A stretch of 64,000 bases of DNA from Terfezia claveryi. Taxonomy: Eukaryota > Ascomycota > Pezizomycetes > Pezizales > Pezizaceae. The stretch is taken from contig WHUX01000053.1 in NCBI GenBank assembly GCA_015179025.1, positions 62,001-126,000 on the forward strand, in the 5' to 3' direction. The notes under the pieces were generated by a model, which was not told the DNA's origin, searched no databases, and saw only the letters and a program-made list of their open reading frames with translations. This document shows positions 24,201-36,082 of this stretch, in pieces; position 1 is the stretch's first letter, and the number at the start of each line of letters is the position of its first letter. Both the position numbers and the translations under genes were made by a program.

Positions 24201-27200
24201 TCTATATGGATAATGATGAGAACGAGGATGAAGAGGGAGGATTGTCAAATGAGCAAGAACTGCAGATGAAAGCTACGGATCTCGCTAAGGAGTTGGAACA
24301 CACTAAGCGGGAACTTCAGAATGCAAAGGAGGAGATCGAACAGTACAAGAGCATAGCACAAACTGCTGAGGAGGAGCTTGAGAGCATGAACAATACTCAC
24401 GATCAATACAGGGAGAGTATGGAGTTGGAGGCGCAGGACCACCAAGCCCAAATCAAGGATCTGGAACAGCGCGTCGAGGATATCTCTTCTGAGCTTACCG
24501 ATACGACCAATGAGTTGGAGAAAGCCAGGAAAACTGATCTGGAGTCTAAGCGGAGGTTTGCTGATGAGAAGGCGATCTTAGAATCGGAGATTGCTAGACT
24601 CAAGGATGAGGCGGAGAAAGTTACTTCTGCAGCTTCCTTCTATCAGGATGATCTACGGGCACAAGCACGCATTGCTCAGGATGCTCAGCAAAACTACGAA
24701 CGTGAGTTAGTCAAGCATGCTGAAGCTGCTCAACAATTACAAAAGGTGCGAGCAGAGTTTGCAGAACTCAAGACGGAGGTGTATGGGCTTCGGGGTGAGG
24801 CAGAAGCAGCCAATGAGAGGCTTGCAGCAAGTGAGGAGAGTTGGAATGCACAGAAGGAGAATTATGAAAAGGAGCTTGGGGAGATTAGGAGTAGATGCGA
24901 GGATCTGAAGAAGCAGAACAAGTCCCTACTTGAGCAGCTTGACAATGTCGGCAGCCAGATCAGTGAGCTCCAGAAGAGCAGGGCTGCTGGCGAGGATAGC
25001 TTGGAGACTCAAGAGGGTGATGATATGACCTCTGATAATCCATTAGAGAAACTGAGACGGACGTTTACCTGGCTAAGGAGGGAGAAGGAAATTGTTGAAG
25101 TGCAGTATGAACTTAACCTGCAGGAAACTAAACGACTCAAGCAACAACTCGATTACTCACAACACGCACTTGACGAGGCTCGACTTGTCCTTGCTCAAGA
25201 ACGCGAGAGGAATACGGCTCGACTTCAAAGCGAGGAGCAGCACAAGGGTCTCATAGAGAAGATCAACGAGCTTAATCTTCTTCGTGAGAGCAACATGGCA
25301 TTGAGGAGTGACGGGGAGAGGAAGGGCAAGCGGGTACAAGAATTGCAGATTAAGGTAGAGGAGCTCACTGTCAGGATACAGCCATTAGAGGAACAACTGA
25401 GACAGGCAGAGGCGGAGCGAGAGGTGAAGGATGCACAAATGAAGTTGTTGCAGGAGGATAACGACAGATGGAAGTCACGAACGCAGCAGATCCTCCAGAA
25501 GTATGATGTGAGTATTAAATCTCGAACCTCGTTTTGGCTGGCAGTATGCTAATCCCGATCACAGCGTGTTGATCCCGAGGCACTGGAAGCTCTGAAGAGC
25601 GAAGTTAAGACTCTGCAGGAACAACTCGCCGCTGTCATTGCAGAACGTGATCGCCTTGTAGCCGAACTGAAAGACCGCCAAGCAGCTCATGCTAAGGAAT
25701 TGGAGGGCGTAGTTCAATCATGGAAGGCTAAACTCGACAGGCTCGTAGCAGATACTAAGGAAAGGCTCAAGACTCTCCGCGTCCAGCTTAACGAGAAGGC
25801 TGCAGAGCTTGAGGCCGCAAGGCAACAAATGGAGCAGGCAGTTGCGGAGGGAGAGGAACTTAGACGACAGATGGAGAGCCAAGCTTCGAATGTGACTAAC
25901 AATACCTCGGCAATGATACAGCAGATTACGGAAGAGAAGAGGAGGTTAGAAGAGGAGAAGAATGTGTTGGCGGCTGAGAAGGACCAGCTGCAAGAGAGGC
26001 TGCAGCAAATCGAGCAAGATCTGGCAAACACCAGGAAGTCGGCGCAAGAGTATTTCGGTGACTTGGGTCTTGTCAAGAGACGAGTGGAGGAGCTTGAGTT
26101 ACAGAACCAGGAGTTGATGGCTGCTGCGGTTACAAAGACCGAGACCCCTGAAGCACAAACCATTCAACCAGCCGTTACTGCAGCCGTTACTGAGATTCCT
26201 CTGGAGGCGGCGCGGTCAAGCGATATTGAAGCTCTTGTTACTTCCCGTGTGCAACAGGAACGCGAGAACCTCGCCCAGGAGAAAGCCAACGTAGAGAAGC
26301 GTCTACAAGATGCTCGTGCCAAGTTCGGCGAGTTTCAACGTAAATCTATTGAGGTGGAGAAAGGAAAGTACGAGAAGCTACTCTCTGAGAAGGAGCAGGA
26401 GCATCAAGTTGCTATCAATAAGCTACTCGAGGAGCAAGAAGCTAGGATTGAGGGGGCTAAGGACCAGGTGAGACAAGAGTACGAAGCAAAGATTGCTGAA
26501 TTGGAGGCGAGAATAAAGGAGCTTGAGGAGCAATTACAAGCCGAGAGGGAGAAGATTGCAACAGCTGCTAGTACTCCTACCGGTGTCCCAGGAACTCCAG
26601 CCCCAGCTACTCAACCCCTTCCACCAAACGAGGAACTCAAGAAGATTGTGAAGCGGAATGTCGAGCATAGGCTTGCCAAAGAACGGGAAAAATGGGAGAA
26701 GGACGCGGAACTCATAAGAGAGGAGCAAGTCCAAGCTCGTCTTGCGGAGGAAATTGAGAAGACTCTCAAGCAGCGTGAGGAAGAATGGGCAAAGGAGAAG
26801 GAGGTGGAATGGTCTGTAAAGGAGGCTGAGCTGACACAGAAGAATGTTAAGGCGTTGGATAGCGCGAAGGAAAGTGCAAAGCAGGAGGCAATGATGAGAA
26901 GTAAGGTCCAGGTTAGCATGTTGGAGAAGAAGAATAAGGCGTTAGAGGAGAAGGTCAAGGCCCTTGAAGGAGCTGGTGTACCGGCCTCCCCTGCAACAGC
27001 CAGAGCAAGTCTGGGAGGGGGCTTGCCGGCGCCGGTTGCACATCAACAGCGGCCGCCAACACAAGCATCACCACCGCAACAAGCCCAGCAGCAACCAGGC
27101 TCACTCCCCGAAACCCCAACTAGCCTCCCCCAACCTGCACCATCGGGGGTATCACTGCAACGCACCCAATCCCAGAGTTCCAATAACCCTACTGACACCA

Positions 27201-27907
27201 CTAGTGCTCCAATGGGCGGAATTACCCGCCCTTCTCTCGCCCAACCAGGACAAACCCCTGCCCTACGCTCCCTAAGAGGTGCACTATCCTCCAACCTTCC
27301 TCGAGGGGGTCTCCAAGGCCCCGTAGGCCGCGGCGCAGGACAAAATCCCCAACCGCAGCAGGGACAACCTAGACCCTTGAGCATGCCTCCACAATTGCAA
27401 GGTGGTCCCCAACAAACCCAGTTCCAGCAACAACAGGGCGGCCAGCCCCAACAATTGCAGCTTCACCAGCACCAAGCAATGATCCAGCTACAACTCGGCC
27501 AAATTCAACAACAACAACAACAGCAGCAGCAAGGTGGTGGTAGAGGTGGAAGCCAACTCCCTCGCGGCGGAACGCAAGGCGGTATGCGTGGCGGATTCGG
27601 TAGGGGGCGTGGGGGGGTGCAGACGGGTCCTCAGCCGGGCCAAATTCAAACTGGTATCCCGATGCCGTCCCAGGGTCAGCAAATGCAACAGCCGCTTCAG
27701 AGCCCACAAAGTCAAGGTCAACATGGGCCGAAGTTGAATGTCCAGGCGAAGCAGTTTATGCCGGGAAAGAGACAAAGGGAGGAGGGGGAGGTAGATGAGA
27801 GTGGGCAGCAGCAACAAGGTAGTCACCCTCACCAGGGCGGAAAGCGGATACGTGGTGGGGGTATGGGTGGGGGCTCGAATGCTGGAGGAGGAACATCCCA
27901 GGCTTAA
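21221..27907 (+). CDS. MLP1/TPR-type nuclear basket nucleoporin, 2172 aa
   Basis: Four exons: 21221-21521, 21576-22817, 22875-25507 and 25565-27907 (6519 nt, in frame; introns 54-57 bp). Residues ~60-1830 are almost continuous heptad coiled coil rich in E, K, Q, R and L, with short breaks (for example a P/S/T linker around residue 380 in exon 2 and a proline break near 1730). The C-terminal ~300 residues are P/Q/G-rich with RGG-type repeats and end in a basic, acidic-patch tail (KRQREEGEVDE, then GGKRIRGGG). Length and layout match TPR/Mlp1, which forms the nuclear basket, docks mRNA surveillance and export factors, and links to chromatin. The start at 21221 is the first ATG giving the conserved-looking short N-terminus; the longer upstream frame is probably 5' UTR. 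Confidence 0.93.
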
Positions 27908-28335
27908 GAAGTGGGAGTTTATAAGACGTTTAGCATATGTATTGTTCTATGATGCATGTTGATTATGTTGTATGAATATGGTCTCATGGATGGAACATAT
28001 GAAGCTGTGGCTTGGGGGTATGGCTGGGTGGAAGAGTTGCAATTCTTTTTGATCATTATATCTAGTCATTTTTCTCATGGCTTCGTTTACGCTTGTCTTT
28101 TTCTGTTATTTCAGCTACTCGCATTGGGGTCTCTCTAGCTTTTCTTTTCCGTAAGGCATATAGTCATGGATGGGAGAAAAGAAGTAATATATCAAGTCGG
28201 AGCTGCAAGGATCGTTGTAAAATTCTGATATATTGGATATAAGTATGAGTCTAAGTATGAGTTTAAGTACATATGACCAGCCTCATACGAAAAGCCGGTA
28301 CCCGCTAGACTACCAGTTTCCTTCTACTTATGAAA
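27908..28335. other. 3' flanks of two convergent genes
   Basis: 428 bp between the stop of the MLP1/TPR gene and the stop of the minus-strand cyclodeaminase-like gene. AT-rich and without coding signal. It probably contains both 3' UTRs and polyadenylation regions. Confidence 0.5.
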
Positions 28336-29484
28336 TTAAAAGGGAACCTCAACCCCATATATGCCACAATTGCCATTCCTAACAATTTTAACCAGTTCTC
28401 TAGCCACGGCGAGGTCCATTGCTCCCGTGCCAACACTCTTATAGAATACGTTCTCCATGATTTCCCTACAGAATCCGTTTTCCTTGGCCTTATTCCACAA
28501 TACCCCGACTTCCGACACCCCGAACTTAGATACATCACGGTCGTCTGACCGTGAAAGCAATTCGTAGGCGCCTATTATTTCACCTGATTCGATCTTACAG
28601 CCTTCAAAATTATCAACTATCGTGCTGAATTTCAACACCTTGTCTACCAGCATATCAGGTTGAATCTCTTTCATATCTGGTGTGTAGGAGCCTATAGCAG
28701 AGATATAGCGGGTTTTCGTTAAGGCTGACGCTGATCGAAGTTCAGCCGCTGAGAAGAGGGGGTCACGAGAGGGAGTACAGCAGAATATTGCATCTGCCTC
28801 CGTGATAAGAAGCTTTAGCTGTGGTGTGCACCGGTTCAGTTGGTAGGATTCGATTGTCGGGATCGAATCTGTAGTATGGAGAATTTTCTCCTCATACCAT
28901 AGCAGCACCTTCTTGATCAGCTCTCGTGCCCGATCTAAGCTCCTGTTGACGATTATGATCCTGGGAGAGTATAGCTTTTTGTGGGCACATAGAATGAGCA
29001 GGAGCTTGGCGGCCCATTCTGCTTGTAAACCAGCACCGAAAATCAAGGCCGTCTTGAGGCTTGGTCCCTTACCGTCTGCTAGTTGTTCGTATTTACCACA
29101 AACAAGGGAGGGAAAGAATCGTAGGAGGACAGGAATCATGCTAGCTAGAGCAGTTCGGAAACCGGTGATTTCTGAAGCATTCAGAACAGCATCAAGGGAG
29201 CCATATATAGAGAATAGAAGAAGAGAGCCTTTGGGGGAGGTGTTTTTGGACTCTGGTGATGTATCAAGAGAAACTATTTTGACTGAGGAGGAGGAGGAGG
29301 CAAGAGTGGGCATGACCAGAGTCGTTGCGGATGCAGGCTGAGGATGCTTGAATGACTGCCGAGGTGGCTGGAGAACGGTATCGTCTGCAAGAGCTCTGGC
29401 CAAAACATCGAGGATGTCTAGGATTTGTGGGGAATCGAGGGAGGATAGAAGAGAAGCAACATCGTTGTTGCTGAGAATGAGCAT
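28336..29484 (-). CDS. ornithine cyclodeaminase/mu-crystallin family protein, 382 aa
   Basis: A single-exon gene of the usual family length (about 330-400 aa). The N-terminal half carries the substrate-side features, including VKIVS (68-72) and ITGFRTALAS (106-115, matching the family's T-x-x-R-T-A helix). The Rossmann domain begins with IFGAGLQAEWAAK (148-160), the GxGxxA dinucleotide site. Later motifs include IFCCTPS and ISAIGSYTPDMKEI, the family's 'xAIGxxxPxMxE' element. Members deaminate and cyclise ornithine to proline or act as NAD(P)H-dependent imine/ketimine reductases; which applies here cannot be read from sequence. It is convergent with the MLP1/TPR gene. The start at 29484 (MLILSNNDV) is typical. 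Confidence 0.92.
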   Translation of the reverse strand: MLILSNNDVASLLSSLDSPQILDILDVLARALADDTVLQPPRQSFKHPQPASATTLVMPTLASSSSSVKIVSLDTSPESKNTSPKGSLLLFSIYGSLDAVLNASEITGFRTALASMIPVLLRFFPSLVCGKYEQLADGKGPSLKTALIFGAGLQAEWAAKLLLILCAHKKLYSPRIIIVNRSLDRARELIKKVLLWYEEKILHTTDSIPTIESYQLNRCTPQLKLLITEADAIFCCTPSRDPLFSAAELRSASALTKTRYISAIGSYTPDMKEIQPDMLVDKVLKFSTIVDNFEGCKIESGEIIGAYELLSRSDDRDVSKFGVSEVGVLWNKAKENGFCREIMENVFYKSVGTGAMDLAVARELVKIVRNGNCGIYGVEVPF

Positions 29485-30874
29485 TTTTTGCCGTATAACT
29501 TAGATCGCAGCAAATACAGCTTGTTATGCCAAACAACATCTGTTTTTGTTTCCAACATTAGTAATAAGTATAATGATAACATCTGCCCTTATATTACTTG
29601 AGAAGTATATATGTTCTGGTCCGTTGCGGAATTCAGTCCATTTATACCCTACATCTCAACCAGACAGCTAGCTACCTCTCCTATCATCTGTTGGACCATG
29701 TCATATTCCCCACTGGATGGCTAAGCGTTATGCCGATGCCTAATTGTACAATATGATAGCAGGCCAAGGGGACAGGAGGAGAAACTCCTGCGTGCCACTT
29801 TTGAAGGCAACATTCCTTTACTATTCAACCATACGGTAGAAACTCGAAACCAAAACCCTGGCGTATTTCTCGAACATTTATGGTTAATCGACAAAAGGCA
29901 CTGCTAATATGAAGGCTATTACCTAGACATAATCGCCATATTCAGCGTGACTGCATTAGGAAAATCTGACAATCCTTTCCGGATCGAACGGTGCTGCTCT
30001 CTTGAATCGAAAAGCCCCATGATAAAAGTCATGTATTTCGACGTCTTCTAACCTTCGTCTTTCAACCCCTAGTATCGATAAAGATAAGAAGATTGGTAGG
30101 TAGATTACGATATAACAAACTCATTCGGACTTGGAGAGAAAACGAGCTGGAGGATGTGAGGAGCTGAAGATCTTGGGTTGATGACCGGAAAGAAGAGAAG
30201 TAGAAGTTGGTCAATAATGTCCAATGACATCGACACTGATATATGTATGTATGAAACGATTTGCTGGGCCCAATGGCACTTGCTATTTACATTGGCATAT
30301 ATATAATTTATACATATCAGCCATTGACTGAAAAGCCTGATAAATGAATGCATTATTAGTTCTAAGGGCAAATGTTCAATTCGATTAAGATGCCAGACAA
30401 CTACGGTCATTTACCAAATAGATTCCTACTTCATGCTTATAACTCCCTTGGTTTCATATGTATACAAGTATGTATATAACATGGAGAACTGAACCCCACC
30501 CGTAGCAGCCGGACCGTAGCCATGAGGGGAAAATTCTGAGATTTGCAATGTGTAACAGGAAAACATATAAGTACTAGTGCTAGTAGAGAGATATAAGCAA
30601 AATAACCAACCCGAACCCAGCCTATCGGCCTGACCCAAATAACCACCCAACTCTTGGAGATTCGTAATATTCACTACAGGGGCTGGAGAAGAGAGATAAG
30701 GGGATTAATCAATAGGAGGAAAAGGAAAGAAGGAAAATAAAAAGGGAGCAAGGGGAGTACGTCGGTGGCAGGGGCCGAAGGAAGAGGGGAGAGCGAGTAG
30801 AGGAATAACAACTTCAGGGTAATAGCAGGGAACGATGAGTTATATGAAGAGGAGCTTTACTTCAGCGGCAGTTA
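29485..30874. other. intergenic, no gene seen
   Basis: 1.4 kb containing the promoter of the cyclodeaminase-like gene and the 3' side of the next minus-strand exons. One TTCAGGGTAA motif lies at 30813. The short frames at 30105-30674 are not protein-like. Confidence 0.5.
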
Positions 30875-32164
30875 TTATTCCTCTACAGCTTCTTCTGCCC
30901 TCTTAACCTCTTCCCCAACCCCCGCATTCCCCTCAGTAAAATCATCCTCAATCTCCCCAATACTATTCCACAACCTGCTCTCTCTCCTTCTCGCCCTCAA
31001 ATTCTTTTGCGGGGTGGCATATTTCCCCTTATTCGGGCTTCCCCCGGTACCAAACTGCTTCTGCAAGTTCTCCAGGAGCATTTTTGAGGCTTCCGCACCG
31101 CCACTAGCACTACTACCCCCCACAGTCGCTGTAGGAGGTGCAGCAGTCGCACTACCGCCACTACTGCTGCTACCACTACCACTAGGCTGATGCTTGGTTG
31201 CAGTGAACATTCCCAACCTTCCACGGACAAACACCATCAGCTGTTGCGCATATTCTTCTTGCTCTTCCCTTCTTGCCTGTAGATTCTCCTTCTCATCATC
31301 CTCTACCTGCTCTTCCTCATGCTCGTTGCTCTGAACATCACCACCACCGCCGCTCTTATCGCTGCTCACTCCTCCGGAAGCCATCGCCCTGATCCTCTCC
31401 GTTTCCTCCTCCAGCCTGGCAATTCCTTCCATTCGTCTGATACTATCCCTCCTCTCCCTTCCCCTCCTACTGCCCATACTATCATCCTCATCTCCACTCT
31501 CATCCTCACCCACACCTGCATCATAATCATCGTACTCATCATCATTATCATTACCATTACCATTACCATTACCATTACCACCGTCATCGTCATCGTCATC
31601 GTCGATTAGTCGTTGTCGTTGTTGGTGGTTGGGTCGATTATGTTGCTCATGTCGTCGTTCAGACTATATTACTCGAACCCGACGAATGCGCATTCGACGA
31701 CGCAGAATTGAGCATAAGTCCGAGCTTGTTTTTACGCTGGAAGGTGGTGTCGGGGAGGATTGTCGTGGTACTTTGTAGGTTCTGGAATGGGTTCTGGAGA
31801 AAACGAGGCGCAGGGAATGGTATGTGGGTATTTATAGCCCAAAAAAAATTGACGGTTTTGAGGAGGGGGGGAGGGGGGGCAATATGGCGAAAAGGAGAGC
31901 CAGGAAGGGGAGAACGGGGAATTAGGGGCTTACATTTGATCCTGATGACAAGGGGTAGCTCTTCTCCCCACCTTCAGCCTCCGACTTTTTGTTCTTGCTT
32001 TTGACATTCAAAGGTGCCGGTACCAGCCCCACGTCAGCTGACCGTACAGTCACGAATGGGTTTCCTTCGCCGTCACTGTCGTCGTCAAGATCATCCCCTT
32101 CCTCCTCGTCAGAAGAGTTGAAGTTATCAGCATTGTTGATTTGTTTAGTGAGGAAGTTGACAAA
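30875..32164 (-). CDS. acidic low-complexity protein, two exons identified; 5' end unresolved
   Basis: Two joined exons on the minus strand: 32164-31934 (77 codons, after an acceptor CTGTAG with a GCTAAC branch site) and 31663-30875 (263 codons including stop), separated by a 270-bp intron with a GTAAGC donor and TATAG acceptor. Both junctions are phase 0. The first exon reads FVNFLTKQINNADNF and then a D/E cluster. The second has a D6 run, a GN repeat from an ATTACC hexanucleotide array (31545-31575), an acidic coiled stretch and an S/G-rich linker. No family recognised. No start codon precedes the first exon in a convincing position, so an upstream exon must exist, either in 32165-32717 or, less likely, as an alternative 3' end of the SAPS gene, which lies just upstream on the same strand. 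Confidence 0.5.
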
Positions 32165-32717
32165 CTACAGACAAGTGGATTGTTGTTAGCCTAGGCCCGA
32201 AGCACAGGAACGTGGGCTGGTGATTGGCTATGAGGCAGGGGGGTGATGGAGATGACGGTGGGTGCGTATATCCTCGCGGGCATGGGGCGCATGTGGGCAG
32301 AGGCAGGTAACGAGGGCAGACTGGTTGAAGAGGGGAAAAATTAAGGAAATAAAACAGGAGACGAGATGCCCAAAGTAAAGGAAGTACATGAGAACAACCA
32401 CCAGATAAAGTTGATATGAATAGATCGATAACCCCAAACTCCTGATGATTATTTGCACAAACGACATGAAAAAAAAATCATGAATCATGAGAAAGCTCTC
32501 TCCTCCCATGCCTGCCAGCATATGCTTTTCACTATCCCTCCCGGTAATGGTCTAAGCCCAGAGGGATGCCCGCTTGCGTGTCCGCCGGTTCAGACCACGC
32601 CAGGAATACTGGATCTAGGCATGACGATCCCGGCTTTCCAGAAATGTATCCATATACTACCAAACAGCTCGTTGTCAAAGCAGGCAGGAACAAAAAGTCA
32701 AGAAAAAAGACCAGCCT

Positions 32718-35700
32718 CTAGAACCGGTCCATATCCTCGAAACTAGGACGATACTTTGCAAGCAAGTCTTCGTCCACAATCTCGGGGTCAATATCATCAT
32801 CAAATAGAAGGTCACCCACTTGGTCATTCGTCCCAGTTCCGCTATCTCCAGCACTAGAGCTGCCAATGCCCATACTCATACCACTTCCCCCACCCACTCC
32901 ACCAGTCTCCTCGTCTTCATCCTCCCGGCCCATTTCATCCTCGTCCTCATCACTCGACGAGCCAAATCCACTGAGCAACCCTACACCAGATGTACCAGCG
33001 GATGCGGTTGAGTCTTCGGTGCCGAAAGAACGAGATCCTCCCGACCCCACTCCTCCGGTAACATTTGCAAGGTCAATAGTATCCAAGTCTGCAGCAGACA
33101 GCCCGCCTGGGACCCCCGAACCACCAATGCTCCCTCCCATACCTCCTAGCCCGCCAAGACCACCTAGGCCCTGCACCCCACCCATTGAACCAAAGGCGGA
33201 AGATCGTGGCCCAAGACTCTGGTCTGGTTTGAACCCACCTAGTATAGCGTTATCCCTTTCCCTGGTTTCTGAGAGCACATTCTCAACGTAATCAATCCAA
33301 TCTGGATGCATCACTTTCTCTAGCACCACTTGACTCAGAATGTCAGGGGGATTGAAGTATTTCTCTGTGAACTTCACTACTTCCTCAGCAATGAGAGTGA
33401 GGTGGCCCATGTACCCCATCCTCATTCTAGTTTCTTGTTGGGTTTTATCTGAGACACGTTGTCCTTCTATTATTCTTTCTGTGATCCTCCCTGTGACAAA
33501 CAGATCAATTGCTAGAGTACGGTTATATCCCCTATCCATTGGCCCATTGAAAACTTGTTGTACAACGTCATAAACGACGTTATGTAGAAAGTTATTCCAT
33601 GGAAACCGGAAGAAAAAATCCAGGATTGTGACAACCACTCGGTGTTCTACAAATTGCATTTTGAGGTAATCACCGACGACTGGGTTCCCATCGTAGTCAG
33701 GCTCAATAAAAGCAGCGTATTCTCTGAGAGTAGCTGCAGGAGATATTGGGCTAGGAAGAATGGATGTGTCCTGCTCTGCTTCAAAATCGGCGGGATCACT
33801 AAATGGACTCCGTTCCGGTAGTGTTTCACCCGGTAAAGGCTTAGAAGTAGACTGTGTCTGATCTTCGCCGGTTGGGAGTGGTGGGAGGTCGGCATTTCGT
33901 CGTTCGATAGATGCGAAGTTAGCGGTGGCTGGAGTCTCTGAAGGAGACTGGACTACAGCGGTAGTATGTTCCAAGTGCGGCGATGATGACCCAAGCTCAA
34001 CGTATGGGGGTGGAGGTGTACGTGACACTGGTATCGCTTGCTCAGAGGCTTTTGTCTCTACTTGCTTTTGCTCCTGCTGAGTGTTCCCAGCGCCTCCGCC
34101 CTTTACCTGTTCTTGCCCTAGATCCTGTGAAACATGTGCTTGCGCTTCGGGAAGATTTTCTCTCCTCTCAATCTCCTCTTTTACAATGTCTTGCTGAATA
34201 GGAAGTGGGGGTAGGTCCTTGTTTTTGACTTGTTCTTGAATAACAATCTTTTCGAACACTTGCCGGACATTTTCCACAACTGGTTTCGGCTGTACTACGG
34301 AGCCACTGGGCACAGGGTCGCCAGTTGGACTGGTAACTTCGACAGTGGGCACAAATGACAATACCCTTTGCTCTGCCTCAATAGGTCCACGAGTTGATGA
34401 CGATGGCGATAAGGGCTCATTAAAGAAGGTATCTTTGTTTTCTCCGCCTTTCGAACCTGGTATATTATTCCGCGCTGCAGGCTCTTCTTCTAAGAGTAAG
34501 TCCACATCCTCATCCTCGGTGTCCGCTTTGGTGGTCGTTTTCAGAGGCCTTATTTCTTCAAGCAACCCTTCGGCTCCGACGTCCTCAAATCCATCGTCCT
34601 CTGTGGTTCCTTCGCTGCTATTATCATCGCCGTTTTGAACTTCTAGAGGTCCCTTCTCTCCCATCACCCCTAGGAAACGAAAACCGCCCAGATCCTGAGA
34701 ATATCCAATTTCCTTTTTACCCTCCCTAGCCTGCTCCCTCAAGGCCTTTAGACGGTCTCGCTCCTTATCTCGCTCCTTAACGTATCTATCGCTGCCCTTC
34801 TCGTTCAAAAGTGCCATATTACTACAGTGTAGTAATTCAGCCATCAGCTCACATGTCTTAAATCGGTTAAACCCCAAAGGTTCTATAACGCCGCCATATG
34901 CTGCTCTTAATTCTCTCTTCTTCTCAGCCCACGTCCCATCGGCATTCAGTACCCTTTCATTTTGATTCATAATCAAATCCATAAAATCGGGCACATGTGC
35001 CGCAAATAATCGAAGTAGTGTACCTAAATATATGGGGTCTCGACCAGATGGAGGTTGTTCAACACCAGTCAAGTTCTCGGGGTCATAGTCTGAATTGTTT
35101 TTTCTGATGACCTCAATGATTATTCCCACCCCCACTGTAAGCGGGTTTCCACCTTTGAGCATAACCTGTATCAATGATTTTATACAAGGCTCAGAAACAA
35201 GTTGCCGAGTAAGATCATTGGGCCCGATACAGGACTGTTCATGCTGTGATGCATTTGCGGATATAGTTATAATAGCCTTCAGGAAGTCTCCAGTTGAAGT
35301 TTGGATAGTTGGTGAGAACTCGGGAGAAAGAAAAGAGAGGAGTATAGGAATCAACTGACGCGATTGTAGCCACTAGCCATAGTGTCAGCGTGACCAAACC
35401 CGTGTTATATACTTCCCCGTTAAATAATAACGCTTCCAGGATTGCTTACGTCTACAATTCCGGTCCCATTTTCGGCCTTCTCCATACTTATAATTTTGAG
35501 TAACAGATCCATTATCATAGGACATTCCACATGCTTCAGCATCGTTGGAACAATATTCTCCAAGCTGACAAAGAATGAAATCATCTCATCAGTTTTCTTG
35601 TCTAGGAGAGTCTCGTTGACTTTCGTGAAGTATGCAGCCTGTACAGGGTCCAAAGGCGCATCTCGATCCAAAAAAGACCAGAACATCCTCATGTGATCCA

Positions 35701-36082
35701 TATTTTCCATCAGAGCTTCTGACAGAGACCATGTTCCAGACGATAAAATCTCGCAAGAAAGCCTCGACCGCCTCGCCTCATCAGTTTCCCGAGGTGATTG
35801 AAATTGTACCTGGCTCCTGCCAAAGCTCCCACCGAAACTTGGCTCATCTGGATCACCACCACCACCATCGTGATTGTAGATAGCCTGTGGATCTATTACA
35901 TATTCCAGCATTCTCCGTAACACATTTTCATCCCTAAGAAATTCGATGAGTTTGGTATTGTGTTGTTTTAGCTCTTGGAGCAAGTCCGACTCATCCAGAA
36001 GCTCTTCGAGAGTAACATCGGGTTTGTCGAGCAGGGTCTCGATAGTTGAGATGTTGGTATAACTCCCAAACCGCCAAAACAT
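32718..36082 (-). CDS. SIT4/PP6 phosphatase-associated protein (SAPS domain), 1095 aa
   Basis: Two exons, 36082-35450 and 35372-32718, joined across a 77-bp intron (GTAAGC donor; 3288 nt in frame). The N-terminus MFWRFGSYTNISTIETLLDK is the signature start of SAPS proteins. The SAPS helical-repeat domain covers about residues 1-330 and resumes at ~600-740 (NNFLHNVVYDVVQQVFNGPM, MGYMGHLTLIAEEV), separated by a ~270-residue acidic, P/S/T-rich insert. The C-terminus has a glycine-rich run and acidic clusters (SSDEDEDEMGREDEDEE). Members (Sap155/185/190, Ekc1, human PP6R) bind Sit4/PP6-type phosphatase and steer it in cell-cycle and TOR-linked signalling. The first intron falls in the SAPS domain. 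Confident family call; no evidence for which paralogue. Confidence 0.94.

Noticed and set aside
32718..32770. Splicing of the SAPS gene into the acceptor at 32164
   Set aside because: No donor in the right phase near the stop is convincing, and the intron would be about 600 bp, far longer than its neighbours; kept only as an open question.
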